DNA from: Pedobacter yulinensis
GTDB lineage: Bacteria > Bacteroidota > Bacteroidia > Sphingobacteriales > Sphingobacteriaceae
Assembly: GCF_003029735.1 (NCBI RefSeq)
Contig: NZ_KZ686268.1
Span: 372,001-436,000, forward strand
Length of the DNA stretch: 64,000 nt
Reading direction: 5' to 3'
Each line of letters begins with the position of its first letter. The first letter of the stretch is position 1. Positions 48,639-56,788 of this stretch are shown here, piece by piece. Made by a program: the position numbers and the translations under genes. The notes beneath the pieces were generated by a model. The model worked only from the letters and a program-made list of their open reading frames with translations, had not been told where the DNA came from and ran no database searches.

Positions 48639-50078
48639 ATGAAATTTTTTAAAACAGACTTATTGACCTTGTTAATAAGTCTTTTTGTTTTTGCATCATG
48701 CAAGGGCCCGGGTTCGGTTGGCCTTGATCCGGAGATCGAGATCGTCGGCACTTTAGACAGTACCGTAACACTGGCTTCACAAACTGTTCAGGATCAGCCG
48801 ATTTCTACAGCAGGTCTGGCCAGGTACCCCCTGGGCTCGATGAACGATGCAGTTTTCGGCAAAACGGAAAGTTCTGTTGTCATGGGCGTTGACCTGCCCA
48901 GCACTGGTTATTCTTTTGGCACGAACGCCCAGCTTGACTCTGTGTTCCTGGTGTTAAAATACGGGCCACAATTTTATGGCGACAGTACTGCCAATTATAC
49001 CTTTACGGTTAACCAGCTTAACGAGGTCATTCATACCAGCGAAAATTTCAGAAGTGATAAGGTGTGGCCGGTCAACGGCGCCACGCTTGGCACCTACACC
49101 GGTAAGCTGTTCCCGAATACACGCATCAAGATCAACGATGTGATTACAGGTAAAGACACCCTGCGCAGCGTTCCGGCACAAATCAGGATCAGGCTCAGCA
49201 AAGAATTTTTCCAGCAAAGCCTTCTGAACCTGGACTCTGCCTCACGTGCAACAACTGCTGCCTTTAACCGCGCTTTAAAAGGTTTCCAGGTTAAGGCAAG
49301 CGTCCCAGCCGGCGCAACAGGCGGCATGGCATTTATTGACTTTTCTGCCGCGGGCGAAGGGGTAACCGGTTACGGAAACACCAGTAGCCTGGAAGTATAC
49401 TACCGCAAACAAAACGCAACAACGGCTACGCAGACCGATACGGTTGGCGTCGCTTTCCCGATTACGAATACCGTAAGACAGGCGGCTACGATTCGCCATG
49501 ACTACAGCGGAACCCCGGTTGCAGAACAATTGGCCGCCCCTGCCACGGCTACGCAGGTTACCTATCTCCAAGGCCTTGTGGGTGTTAAAAACAAAATTTC
49601 TTTTCCAGGCCTGAAAACCTGGGTCCAGCAAAAGGGCCGCGTTGTTATTAATAAGGCTGAACTTGTTGTTAACCTGGCGCCGGGCGTGCCTGTATCACCG
49701 TTTACGCCAGCACCGCGCCTTAACCTGTTCAGAAACGACATCGCAGGGCAGCCAGCACGGCTTCCCGACAACAATCCTTACGACGGCCAGCAGAATCCCG
49801 GAGGCGACTTCAGGTCGATGAGCACCTTTGGAAGCTTTGGCGGGATCTACGATGCCTCTAAAAACCGTTACGTATTCAATATTGCGTTTTATATCCAGGA
49901 CCTGCTTGACGGAAAACTGGAAGACACCGGAACATTTCTGGCCGTGGTTCCGTCCGACTTCGGGTTTGCCGGCTCCCTGCAGCCAACAGCAACTACCGCA
50001 GGCCGGTCAGTGGTCAATTCTTTCACCGCTCCCGGAAAAAAACTTAAGTTAAACATCTATTATACCGTCATCAACTGA
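48639..50078 (+). CDS. DUF4270 family lipoprotein
   Basis: The 479 residues open with a lipoprotein signal (LFVFASC, C21). The mature chain is beta-rich with many Thr/Ser/Gly residues and no catalytic motif. Family marks: SVGLDPE near the start, LDSVFLVLKYGP, TRIKINDVITGKDTL and the C-terminal VNSFTAPGKKLKLNIYYTVIN. DUF4270 proteins are common in Bacteroidetes and their role is unknown; they are thought to be exposed on the outer membrane. It follows the glycogen synthase-like gene by 17 bp and is probably co-transcribed with it. Confidence 0.85.
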   Translation: MKFFKTDLLTLLISLFVFASCKGPGSVGLDPEIEIVGTLDSTVTLASQTVQDQPISTAGLARYPLGSMNDAVFGKTESSVVMGVDLPSTGYSFGTNAQLDSVFLVLKYGPQFYGDSTANYTFTVNQLNEVIHTSENFRSDKVWPVNGATLGTYTGKLFPNTRIKINDVITGKDTLRSVPAQIRIRLSKEFFQQSLLNLDSASRATTAAFNRALKGFQVKASVPAGATGGMAFIDFSAAGEGVTGYGNTSSLEVYYRKQNATTATQTDTVGVAFPITNTVRQAATIRHDYSGTPVAEQLAAPATATQVTYLQGLVGVKNKISFPGLKTWVQQKGRVVINKAELVVNLAPGVPVSPFTPAPRLNLFRNDIAGQPARLPDNNPYDGQQNPGGDFRSMSTFGSFGGIYDASKNRYVFNIAFYIQDLLDGKLEDTGTFLAVVPSDFGFAGSLQPTATTAGRSVVNSFTAPGKKLKLNIYYTVIN

Positions 50079-50096
50079 CAGACACATAATTCTTGT

Positions 50097-50134
50097 GTAA
50101 ATCCCCCGGATGTTTGTACATTCGGGGGATTTAC
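50097..50134 (+). terminator. Hairpin between DUF4270 gene and glmS
   Basis: GTAAATCCCCCG pairs with CGGGGGATTTAC, with further pairing inside (ATGT/ACAT), about 17 bp in all. The U-tract is poor (ATTTAT) and the hairpin ends 17 bases before the glmS ATG, so it may be regulatory as well. Confidence 0.65.
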
Positions 50135-50151
50135 ATTTATAACCAAATTTT

Positions 50152-51990
50152 ATGTGCGGAATAGTTGGATACATCGGCCATCGCGATGCGTGGCCGATTA
50201 TTATCAAAGGACTTAAGCGCCTCGAGTACAGGGGCTATGACAGCGCGGGCGTGGCGCTCATTGACCACGGCCGGCTGAGCATTTACAAGAAAGCAGGAAA
50301 GGTCAAAGACCTGGAAACCTTTGCCCAGGACGAAAACCTGAATGGCACCGCCGGCATGGGCCATACCAGGTGGGCTACACACGGTGCACCGTCAGATCGC
50401 AACTCGCACCCCCACACATCAAACAACGGGCGCCTGTCTATCATTCACAACGGCATCATTGAAAACTACGCCAGTCTCAAAGAAGAACTCGGAAGCCGCG
50501 GCCATATTTTCTCGAGCGATACAGACACCGAGGTGCTCGTTCACCTGATCGAAGAGGTACAGGAAATGGAGCAGCTTGACCTGGCGGAAGCGGTACGGCT
50601 GGCCCTGGCTGAAGTGATCGGCGCGTACGCCATCGTTGTCATGGACAAGGCAGACCCGGATACCCTGGTGGCGGCGAGAAAAGGGAGCCCGATGGTGGTT
50701 GGGGTAGGTGAAGGCGAGTATTTCATTGCGTCAGACGCGACACCGATCGTAGAATACACTAAAAACGTCATCTATCTGAAAGACAATGAGCTTGCCGTTC
50801 TTACGCGCCAGGACATTTTGATCAAGCGGCTCGACAATGTGATTCAGACACCAAAGATACACGAGCTCGAATTAAAGCTGGAAATGCTTGAAAAGGGAGG
50901 CTATGACCATTTTATGCTCAAAGAGATCTACGAGCAGCCCAGGTCGGTGAAAGACTGTCTGCGGGGCCGTATCTACCCTGAACAGGGACTGGTGCAGCTT
51001 GGTGGCATCAAGGAGTATACCGAGAAGCTCAAGAATCTGGACCGCATTATCATTGTAGCCTGCGGCACTTCCTGGCATGCCGGCCTGGTAGGAGAGTACC
51101 TGATCGAAGAATATGCCCGCATTCCGGTCGAGGTTGAATATGCTTCAGAGTTCAGGTACCGGAACCCGATTATTTCTGAGAAAGACCTGGTGATCGCCAT
51201 TTCGCAATCGGGCGAGACGGCCGATACGATGGCGGCGATCGAGATGGCCAAGGAAAAAGGAGCGACCATTTTTGGCGTGTGTAACGTTGTTGGCGCGTCA
51301 ATTCCCCGCACAAGCCATGCGGGCGTCTATACCCATGCAGGCCCGGAAATCGGTGTTGCCTCGACCAAAGCCTTTACCGCCCAGGTTACGGTGTTAACCT
51401 TGATCGCCCTGTATATGGCTCAGCAGCGCGGTAAAATCAGCACTTCTGCCATGACCAGCCTGCTCACTGAACTGGACCACATTCCTGAAAAAATCCAGGA
51501 GGCGTTGTCGTCTGACAGTTATATCAAAGAAATAGCGGCCAAATTTAAAGATTCGCGCAACTGTCTTTTCCTCGGAAGAGGCAGCGGTTTCCCGGTCGCG
51601 CTGGAAGGAGCGCTGAAGTTAAAAGAGATCTCTTACATCCATGCAGAGGGTTATCCCGCAGCAGAGATGAAACATGGCCCCATTGCACTGATCGATGAGG
51701 AAATGCCGGTTGTCTTCATTGCTACCCGCAATTCGTCTTATGAAAAAGTGATCAGCAATATCCAGGAGGTAAAGGCCAGAAAAGGCAAGGTGATTGCGAT
51801 CGTAACCGAGGGTGATACCGAAGTGAGGCAGATGGCCGATTACTGTATCGAGATTCCCGCGTCTGACGAGGCTTTTTTGCCGCTGCTGGCCACCATTCCG
51901 CTGCAGCTGCTTTCTTACCACATTGCCGTGATGCGCGGGTGCAATGTGGACCAACCAAGAAATCTTGCAAAGTCAGTTACTGTAGAATAA
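50152..51990 (+). CDS. glmS: Glutamine--fructose-6-phosphate aminotransferase (isomerizing)
   Basis: First enzyme of UDP-GlcNAc synthesis for peptidoglycan and LPS. The 612 residues comprise the Ntn glutaminase domain with the nucleophile C2 (MCGIVGYIGH), the RWATHGAPSDRNSHPH block, and two SIS isomerase domains (about 290-430 and 460-600) with CGTSWHAGL, SQSGETADT, STKAFTAQ and the C-terminal DQPRNLAKSVTVE. Full length. No glmS ribozyme-like fold is present upstream, as expected outside Gram-positives. A strong terminator follows. Confidence 0.97.
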   Translation: MCGIVGYIGHRDAWPIIIKGLKRLEYRGYDSAGVALIDHGRLSIYKKAGKVKDLETFAQDENLNGTAGMGHTRWATHGAPSDRNSHPHTSNNGRLSIIHNGIIENYASLKEELGSRGHIFSSDTDTEVLVHLIEEVQEMEQLDLAEAVRLALAEVIGAYAIVVMDKADPDTLVAARKGSPMVVGVGEGEYFIASDATPIVEYTKNVIYLKDNELAVLTRQDILIKRLDNVIQTPKIHELELKLEMLEKGGYDHFMLKEIYEQPRSVKDCLRGRIYPEQGLVQLGGIKEYTEKLKNLDRIIIVACGTSWHAGLVGEYLIEEYARIPVEVEYASEFRYRNPIISEKDLVIAISQSGETADTMAAIEMAKEKGATIFGVCNVVGASIPRTSHAGVYTHAGPEIGVASTKAFTAQVTVLTLIALYMAQQRGKISTSAMTSLLTELDHIPEKIQEALSSDSYIKEIAAKFKDSRNCLFLGRGSGFPVALEGALKLKEISYIHAEGYPAAEMKHGPIALIDEEMPVVFIATRNSSYEKVISNIQEVKARKGKVIAIVTEGDTEVRQMADYCIEIPASDEAFLPLLATIPLQLLSYHIAVMRGCNVDQPRNLAKSVTVE

Positions 51991-51993
51991 GAA

Positions 51994-52017
51994 GCGCCCC
52001 CTGCAAGCAGGGGGCGC
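51994..52017. terminator. Terminator between glmS and ssb
   Basis: GCGCCCCCTGC / GCAGGGGGCGC, a perfect 11-bp stem with an AA loop, four bases past the glmS stop and between convergent genes. Confidence 0.8.
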
Positions 52018-52032
52018 CTTATATTTGCGCCG

Positions 52033-52482
52033 TTAAAACGGCAGATCGTCTGCCATATTTTCGCCGGGCGGAAGCGTAAAATCATCGTCATGTTTGGCAT
52101 GCTGCGGGGTTGTATGGCCGGTTGGAGCCTGATGTGCCGGCTGTTCAAAATCGCTTTTGCGGCCCAGCATTGTAAAATTCTCGGCCACCACTTCGGTCAC
52201 ATACTTTTTTACCTTCTCCTTGTCTTCGAAAGACCGCGTGCGGAGTTTGCCTTCAATGTAAACCAGCTTACCTTTCTGCAGGTATTTAGATGCCACTTCC
52301 GCAAGCCCCCTCCACAGCACGATGTTGTGCCATTCGGTCTGCTCTACCCGCTTGCCGTCCTTGTTGTAAGTCTCTGATGTGGCCAGCGGAAAACTGGCTA
52401 CCGTCACTCCGCCGTCGAGATGCCTTACTTCAGGATCCTTACCCAGGTGCCCGACTAAAATGACCTTGTTAATTCCAGACAT
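52033..52482 (-). CDS. ssb: Single-stranded DNA-binding protein
   Basis: Tetrameric OB-fold protein for replication and repair. The 149 residues show the OB core at 4-110 (NKVILVGHLGKDPEVRHLDG, TEWHNIVLWRGLAEVASKYL, KGKLVYIEGKLRTRSFEDKE), a flexible polar linker and the acidic partner-binding tail DDLPF at the very end. It lies 12 bp downstream of mutY, so both repair genes are likely co-transcribed from the mutY promoter. Confidence 0.97.
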   Translation of the reverse strand: MSGINKVILVGHLGKDPEVRHLDGGVTVASFPLATSETYNKDGKRVEQTEWHNIVLWRGLAEVASKYLQKGKLVYIEGKLRTRSFEDKEKVKKYVTEVVAENFTMLGRKSDFEQPAHQAPTGHTTPQHAKHDDDFTLPPGENMADDLPF

Positions 52483-52494
52483 ATATATTTTGGT

Positions 52495-53547
52495 TTAGTT
52501 GTTCAGAAAATCATCCTTGAATCCGGAGATTATTTTTGGCAATGGAAGGTGCTCCAGCTCGTCTTTGGAAACCCACTTTAATTCCGCTTCTTCTTTAAAG
52601 TTAACCATATAATTTTCTAAAGCAAAAAAATGAGCATGGATAATTTGGTGGGTAAGCAAGTGTTTTTTGTAGCTGAGCAATGTTAGCTTTGCCTCGTTGC
52701 CAAAGCGGTTTTTAATGGTGTCCAGCGTACTACCGGCCGGCAAACTACCGGTATCTGCCGCCTGTTCTACCAGCGGAAAATCGTAAAGGTGCTGCCAGAT
52801 ATCACCTGGTCCGCGCTGCCTGACCAGTACCTGGTCACCCTTGCAGCAAACCAGGTAAAAGAAAAACCGGGCGCGTGGTTTGGCCTTCCGGATCTTGACC
52901 GGCAGCATTTTGACTTCGGCATTTCTGAATGCATAACATTCATCCCGGAGCGGGCACACGCCGCAGTTGGGCGATACCGGTTTACACTGCAGCGCACCGA
53001 ATTCCATAATGGCCTGGTTGTACAGACCGGGTCTATGGCGGTCCAGCAACTGGGAAGCCAGCTCAGCAAAAATCTTCTTACCTGCCGTGCTGTTGATCGG
53101 CGTATGGATACCGAAAACGCGGGCCAGTACACGGTAAACATTTCCATCGACCACAGGCACAGCTTCATTTGCAGAAAAAGACGCGACAGCGGCCGCAGTA
53201 TATGCCCCCACGCCCTTCAATTTCAGCAAGTCTTCATGTTTTTGGGGAAAGTTTGCGCCTGGTGAACCAGCGACTTGCCTGGCTGTAAAATGCATGTTGC
53301 GGCCCCTCGAGTAATAACCGAGACCCTGCCATAGCCGCAGCACTTCCTGCTCGCTGGCGGCAGCAAAATCGTTCACGGTCGGATAGGCTTCGAGAAACCG
53401 GTAAAAGTAAGGCATACCCTGCTCTACACGCGTCTGCTGCAAAATTACCTCAGAAAGCCAGATGGTGTATGCGTCATTTGTGCGCCGCCACGGAAGGTCG
53501 CGTTTATTCACCTGATACCAGCTGATTAATTTGTCTTGAAAGCCCAT
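52495..53547 (-). CDS. mutY: A/G-specific adenine DNA glycosylase
   Basis: Removes adenine mispaired with 8-oxoguanine. The 350 residues hold the helix-hairpin-helix glycosylase domain (E33 in SEVILQQTRV, HhH KLKGVGAYTAAAV, catalytic D134 in PVVDGNVYR), the [4Fe-4S] cluster ligands C188, C195, C198 and C204, and a NUDIX-like recognition domain from about 225 to the end. A -7 box TATTTTTG ends five bases before the ATG, again a nearly leaderless arrangement. Heads the mutY-ssb pair. Confidence 0.96.
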   Translation of the reverse strand: MGFQDKLISWYQVNKRDLPWRRTNDAYTIWLSEVILQQTRVEQGMPYFYRFLEAYPTVNDFAAASEQEVLRLWQGLGYYSRGRNMHFTARQVAGSPGANFPQKHEDLLKLKGVGAYTAAAVASFSANEAVPVVDGNVYRVLARVFGIHTPINSTAGKKIFAELASQLLDRHRPGLYNQAIMEFGALQCKPVSPNCGVCPLRDECYAFRNAEVKMLPVKIRKAKPRARFFFYLVCCKGDQVLVRQRGPGDIWQHLYDFPLVEQAADTGSLPAGSTLDTIKNRFGNEAKLTLLSYKKHLLTHQIIHAHFFALENYMVNFKEEAELKWVSKDELEHLPLPKIISGFKDDFLNN

Positions 53548-53552
53548 AAATG

Positions 53553-53560
53553 CAAAAATA
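53553..53560 (-). promoter_or_regulatory. -7 box of mutY-ssb
   Basis: TATTTTTG on the minus strand (TAnnTTTG), five bases before the mutY start codon. Confidence 0.5.
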
Positions 53561-53656
53561 CGCAGTATTTCTTTGCTTCATTAAAAAGTTGCAATGGCCT
53601 GATCATGAACCAGCTAAAAAAATCATCTTTTATTTCCCGATGTCGTTTAAAAGCAA

Positions 53657-53664
53657 TACTTTTG
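53657..53664 (+). promoter_or_regulatory. -7 box of the HU gene
   Basis: TACTTTTG matches TAnnTTTG; the leader is about 45-50 nt and AT-rich. Confidence 0.55.
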
Positions 53665-53717
53665 CAACCCCAAAACACCTATAATAAGTAACATACATAA
53701 TTAATTAATACAATAAA

Positions 53718-54020
53718 ATGACGAAGGCAGATATTATTTCAGAGATATCAACAAAGACGGGTATCGAAAAGGTAGATGTACAGGAAACAGTAGAAGCATT
53801 CTTCAAAGTGATCAAGAACAGCATGATCGGCGGAGAGAATGTGTACGTGCGCGGATTCGGGAGCTTTGTGGTAAAGAAAAGGGCACAAAAAACTGCCAGA
53901 AACATTTCGAAGAACACTGCTATCATCATTCCAGAGCACTTTGTTCCAAGCTTTAAACCGGCAAAGGTTTTCGTAGACAAAGTGAAAAATAATTCTAAAA
54001 AAATCAAAGTAGAAGCTTAA
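53718..54020 (+). CDS. HU/IHF family DNA-binding protein
   Basis: Nucleoid protein that bends DNA as a dimer. The 100 residues have the HU fold: MTKADIISEISTKTGIEK, the beta-arm GGENVYVRGFGSFVVKKRAQKTARN region (about 37-61) and the C-terminal IIPEHFVPSFKPAKVF with the proline that kinks DNA. The last 12 residues add a lysine-rich tail. It starts a run HU - TPR - mS38-like - RNase G, with 12 bp to the TPR gene. Confidence 0.94.
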   Translation: MTKADIISEISTKTGIEKVDVQETVEAFFKVIKNSMIGGENVYVRGFGSFVVKKRAQKTARNISKNTAIIIPEHFVPSFKPAKVFVDKVKNNSKKIKVEA

Positions 54021-54032
54021 TTACCCGGTCAG

Positions 54033-54896
54033 ATGGTAAACAATCTTAAACTAAAACAAGGTGGAGTCATCGCAGCAGTATTGCTGCTGATGGTTTTCCT
54101 GTTTACCAGAGACATTAAGGGCCTGGTGAAACCCACAGAGGAAAATGGCAAAACGGCAGCTATGGAGCAGCCATCAGCCGCCTCGCCCGAACTGAAAATC
54201 GAAAACGCTTCTGCACTTGCAAAGAGCGAGATCAGTGCCGACATGGCCAGCCAGGTTAATGCATTGGAGGCGGCCTTTCAAAAAGCTGAAGGCTCAGAAA
54301 AGGTACAAAGTGCAGCTGCACTTGCCGGCAAATGGGACGACCTGGAAAAGGCTGCACCGAGTGCGCTTTACCTGGAGTTTGTAGCGAAGGCAGAGCCCTC
54401 ATTGACCAACTGGAACAAATCGGGCAACCGGTTTCTTAAGGCATATGACCTGTCGCAAGACAGTATCATGCAGCCCGCCTTGCTGCAAAAGGCGAACCTT
54501 TCTTTCAAAAACGCGCTGGCTATCGATTCGACCAACCTGGAAGCGAAAATGGGCATGGGTATCACGATTGTGAACGGTATGGGCATGCCGATGCAGGGAA
54601 TTGCGATGCTGCTTGATGTGATTAAAAAAGACCCTTCAAACATCCGGGCAAACATGAACTTGGGCTTGTTTTCGTTGAAATCAGGCCAGTTTGAAAAAGC
54701 TATCCCGAGATTTAATAAGGTGATTGAGCAGAAAGCCTCTGCCGACGCCTATTTCTACCTGGGAACAGCTTACGAGAACCTGAACCGGAACAAAGAGGCC
54801 ATTGAGGCTTATCTGCAAAGTAAAAAGATAGCCGGCAACCCAACCCTTACCCAGTTCCTGGATAAGAAGGTGGCTGAGCTTGAAAATAAAAATTAA
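54033..54896 (+). CDS. Membrane-anchored tetratricopeptide-repeat protein
   Basis: The 287 residues have one N-terminal membrane helix (about 9-25, GGVIAAVLLLMVFLFTR), a low-complexity Glu/Ala/Ser linker (30-90), and three or more TPR units from about 150 (LLQKANLSFKNALAID, NIRANMNLGLFSLKSGQFEKA, ADAYFYLGTAYENLNRNKEA). The repeats face the periplasm if the helix is a signal anchor. It lies between HU and the small ribosomal-type protein; a similar order is, as I recall, conserved in Bacteroidetes, but its role is unknown. Confidence 0.82.
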   Translation: MVNNLKLKQGGVIAAVLLLMVFLFTRDIKGLVKPTEENGKTAAMEQPSAASPELKIENASALAKSEISADMASQVNALEAAFQKAEGSEKVQSAAALAGKWDDLEKAAPSALYLEFVAKAEPSLTNWNKSGNRFLKAYDLSQDSIMQPALLQKANLSFKNALAIDSTNLEAKMGMGITIVNGMGMPMQGIAMLLDVIKKDPSNIRANMNLGLFSLKSGQFEKAIPRFNKVIEQKASADAYFYLGTAYENLNRNKEAIEAYLQSKKIAGNPTLTQFLDKKVAELENKN

Positions 54897-54933
54897 TTAA
54901 CAGGATTAATAAAAACATTAAAATCAAAAGACT

Positions 54934-55023
54934 ATGCCAAGCGGTAAAAAAAGAAAAAGACATAAAATGGCTACCCACAAGCGTAAAAAACGCCTTAGAA
55001 AAAACAGACATAAGAAAAAATAA
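54934..55023 (+). CDS. 29-aa basic ribosomal-type protein (AURKAIP1/COX24, mS38-like)
   Basis: A very short gene: the product is MPSGKKRKRHKMATHKRKKR followed by LRKNRHKKK, with 20 of 29 residues Lys, Arg or His. The KKRxKRHKMxxHKxKKR pattern is that of the AURKAIP1/COX24 domain found in mitochondrial ribosomal protein mS38 and in small bacterial proteins such as mycobacterial bS22, which bind 16S rRNA near the decoding region. It begins 37 bp after the TPR gene and precedes RNase G. Family assignment is from pattern memory; ribosome binding is inferred. Confidence 0.8.
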   Translation: MPSGKKRKRHKMATHKRKKRLRKNRHKKK

Positions 55024-55160
55024 TTTCTTATTTTGATAGAACAACGCAAGTACAGGCCGTTAAACCAATGGCTTGTATTTCTGCGTTTGTATCTGTTTTT
55101 GTGTAATGAGTATCCATTGTATTTACTAAGGCTGCTCAACAGCCTTGAAATCTATAGCTG
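55024..55160 (+). promoter_or_regulatory. Leader of the RNase G gene with a hairpin
   Basis: 137 bp, AT-rich. AAGGCTG / CAGCCTT form a 7-bp stem (55128-55146) with no U-tract, ending 14 bases before the TTG start. It could mark translational control or RNase G self-cleavage. Confidence 0.4.
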
Positions 55161-56711
55161 TTGGTTAAGGAATTAATAATCAATTCGGCTCCTACGGGAG
55201 TAACGATTGCCTTAATCGAAGACAGACAACTCGTAGAACTTCATAACGAACAGGTCAACAACAACTACGCCGTAGGCGACATCTATTTGGGCCGCATAAA
55301 GAAAATTATGCCCGGTCTGAATGCTGCGTTTGTTGATGTGGGTTATGAAAAAGATGCGTTTCTGCATTATTTCGATTTGGGACCGCAGGTCCAGTCTTTG
55401 ATTAAGCTCACGAAAATTAAACGCAACGGTTCGGTACGTGGTAATCTTTTAGACAATTTCAAAACAGAGCCCGATATCAATAAGTCCGGAAAAATTTCCG
55501 AGGTCTTATCGAAAAACCTGCTTCTTCCTGTTCAGATCGCCAAAGAGCCGATCTCGACCAAGGGACCCAGGCTGAGCTCCGACCTGTCTATAGCCGGTCG
55601 TTATGTAGTGCTTGTACCTTTTTCAAATGCAATTTCTGTATCTAAAAAGATCAAGAGCAATACCGAACGCAACCGCCTGAAAAAGATCATCGAAAGCATC
55701 AAACCGCAAAATTTCGGCGTCATTATCCGCACCGTCTCTGAAGGCCGCGGTGTAGCAGAAATGCAGAAAGATCTGCTGGACCTGGTTGCAAAATGGGAAA
55801 ATTTTGCCCGCAAGCTGCCCGAGGCGGAGCCCTCAAAACGGGTTTGGGGAGAAATGGACCGCACCTCCACCCTGATACGCGATATCTTCAGCACTGACTT
55901 TGCAAATGTTTATGTAAACTCGCCCGACCTTTTCGAAGATATCCGTTCTTACGTGCGGGAAATCTCTCCTGAGATGGAGAAAATCGTCAAACTGTATAAA
56001 CATAAGGAACCGATTTTCGAGCACTTCGGCGTTGAAAAACAGATCAAGAACGGTTTTGGCAAAACGGTCAACCTGGCCGGAGGTGCCTACCTTGTCATTG
56101 AACACACCGAGGCGCTGCACGTTATTGACGTGAACAGCGGCAACCGCACGGCAAGCAAAGAGAACCAGGAAGAAAATGCCCTTCAGGTGAACAAAGAAGC
56201 GGCCAAAGAAATTGCCCGCCAGCTGCGGCTGCGTGATATGGGCGGCATCGTCGTGGTCGATTTTATTGACATGCATAAGCCCGTAAACCGCAAAGCACTG
56301 TTCGATCACCTGCGCGACCTGATGCTTCTTGACAGGGCAAAGCATACCATTTTACCGCCAAGTAAATTCGGTCTTGTTCAGATCACACGTCAACGGGTGC
56401 GGCCTGAGATGAACATCGTGACAAATGAAGTTTGTCCGACTTGCGGCGGAACCGGGGAGATCCGCTCCAGTATTGTCCTTATGGATGATATTGAAAACAA
56501 CCTGGCCTATATCCTGCGTGAGCAGAACGAGAAGAACATTACGCTTTCGGTGCATCCCTATATCGAAGCTTACGTCAAAAAAGGACTTTTTTCACTGCAA
56601 AGGAAGTGGTTCGTTAAATACGGCCAGTGGGTTAAGGTTAAATCCCAGCCCTCCTACCACCTTACCGAATACCATTTTATTTCGGCCAAGGACGAGGAAA
56701 TCAAGCTCTAA
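55161..56711 (+). CDS. rng: Ribonuclease E/G family endoribonuclease
   Basis: 5'-end-dependent endoribonuclease for rRNA maturation and mRNA decay. The 516 residues have the S1 domain (about 35-125, GDIYLGRIKKIMPGLNAAFVDVG), an RNase H-like/5'-sensor region, catalytic Mg ligands D323 (VIDVNSGN) and D367 (VVDFID), and the zinc-link cysteines C425 and C428 in CPTCGGTGE. There is no long C-terminal scaffold, so it is G-sized. The start must be TTG (55161): an in-frame TAG lies two codons upstream and the next usable start would cut into MVKELIINSAPTG. Strong terminator after it. Confidence 0.95.
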   Translation: MVKELIINSAPTGVTIALIEDRQLVELHNEQVNNNYAVGDIYLGRIKKIMPGLNAAFVDVGYEKDAFLHYFDLGPQVQSLIKLTKIKRNGSVRGNLLDNFKTEPDINKSGKISEVLSKNLLLPVQIAKEPISTKGPRLSSDLSIAGRYVVLVPFSNAISVSKKIKSNTERNRLKKIIESIKPQNFGVIIRTVSEGRGVAEMQKDLLDLVAKWENFARKLPEAEPSKRVWGEMDRTSTLIRDIFSTDFANVYVNSPDLFEDIRSYVREISPEMEKIVKLYKHKEPIFEHFGVEKQIKNGFGKTVNLAGGAYLVIEHTEALHVIDVNSGNRTASKENQEENALQVNKEAAKEIARQLRLRDMGGIVVVDFIDMHKPVNRKALFDHLRDLMLLDRAKHTILPPSKFGLVQITRQRVRPEMNIVTNEVCPTCGGTGEIRSSIVLMDDIENNLAYILREQNEKNITLSVHPYIEAYVKKGLFSLQRKWFVKYGQWVKVKSQPSYHLTEYHFISAKDEEIKL

Positions 56712-56717
56712 AAAATT

Positions 56718-56757
56718 AATTTTGAAGGCAGGCCCCTTAAAGCCTGCCTTCAAAATT
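56718..56757 (+). terminator. Strong terminator of rng
   Basis: AATTTTGAAGGCAGGC / GCCTGCCTTCAAAATT, a perfect 16-bp stem with an 8-base loop, then TTC. It begins 6 bases after the stop codon and ends 31 bases before the radA start. Confidence 0.9.
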
Positions 56758-56788
56758 TTCTCTGTTTAATACCTCAAAGACCAATCCT

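Noticed and set aside
50079-50151. glmS ribozyme or riboswitch
   Set aside because: Only a simple hairpin is present; the short gap cannot hold the ribozyme core, which is known from Gram-positives.
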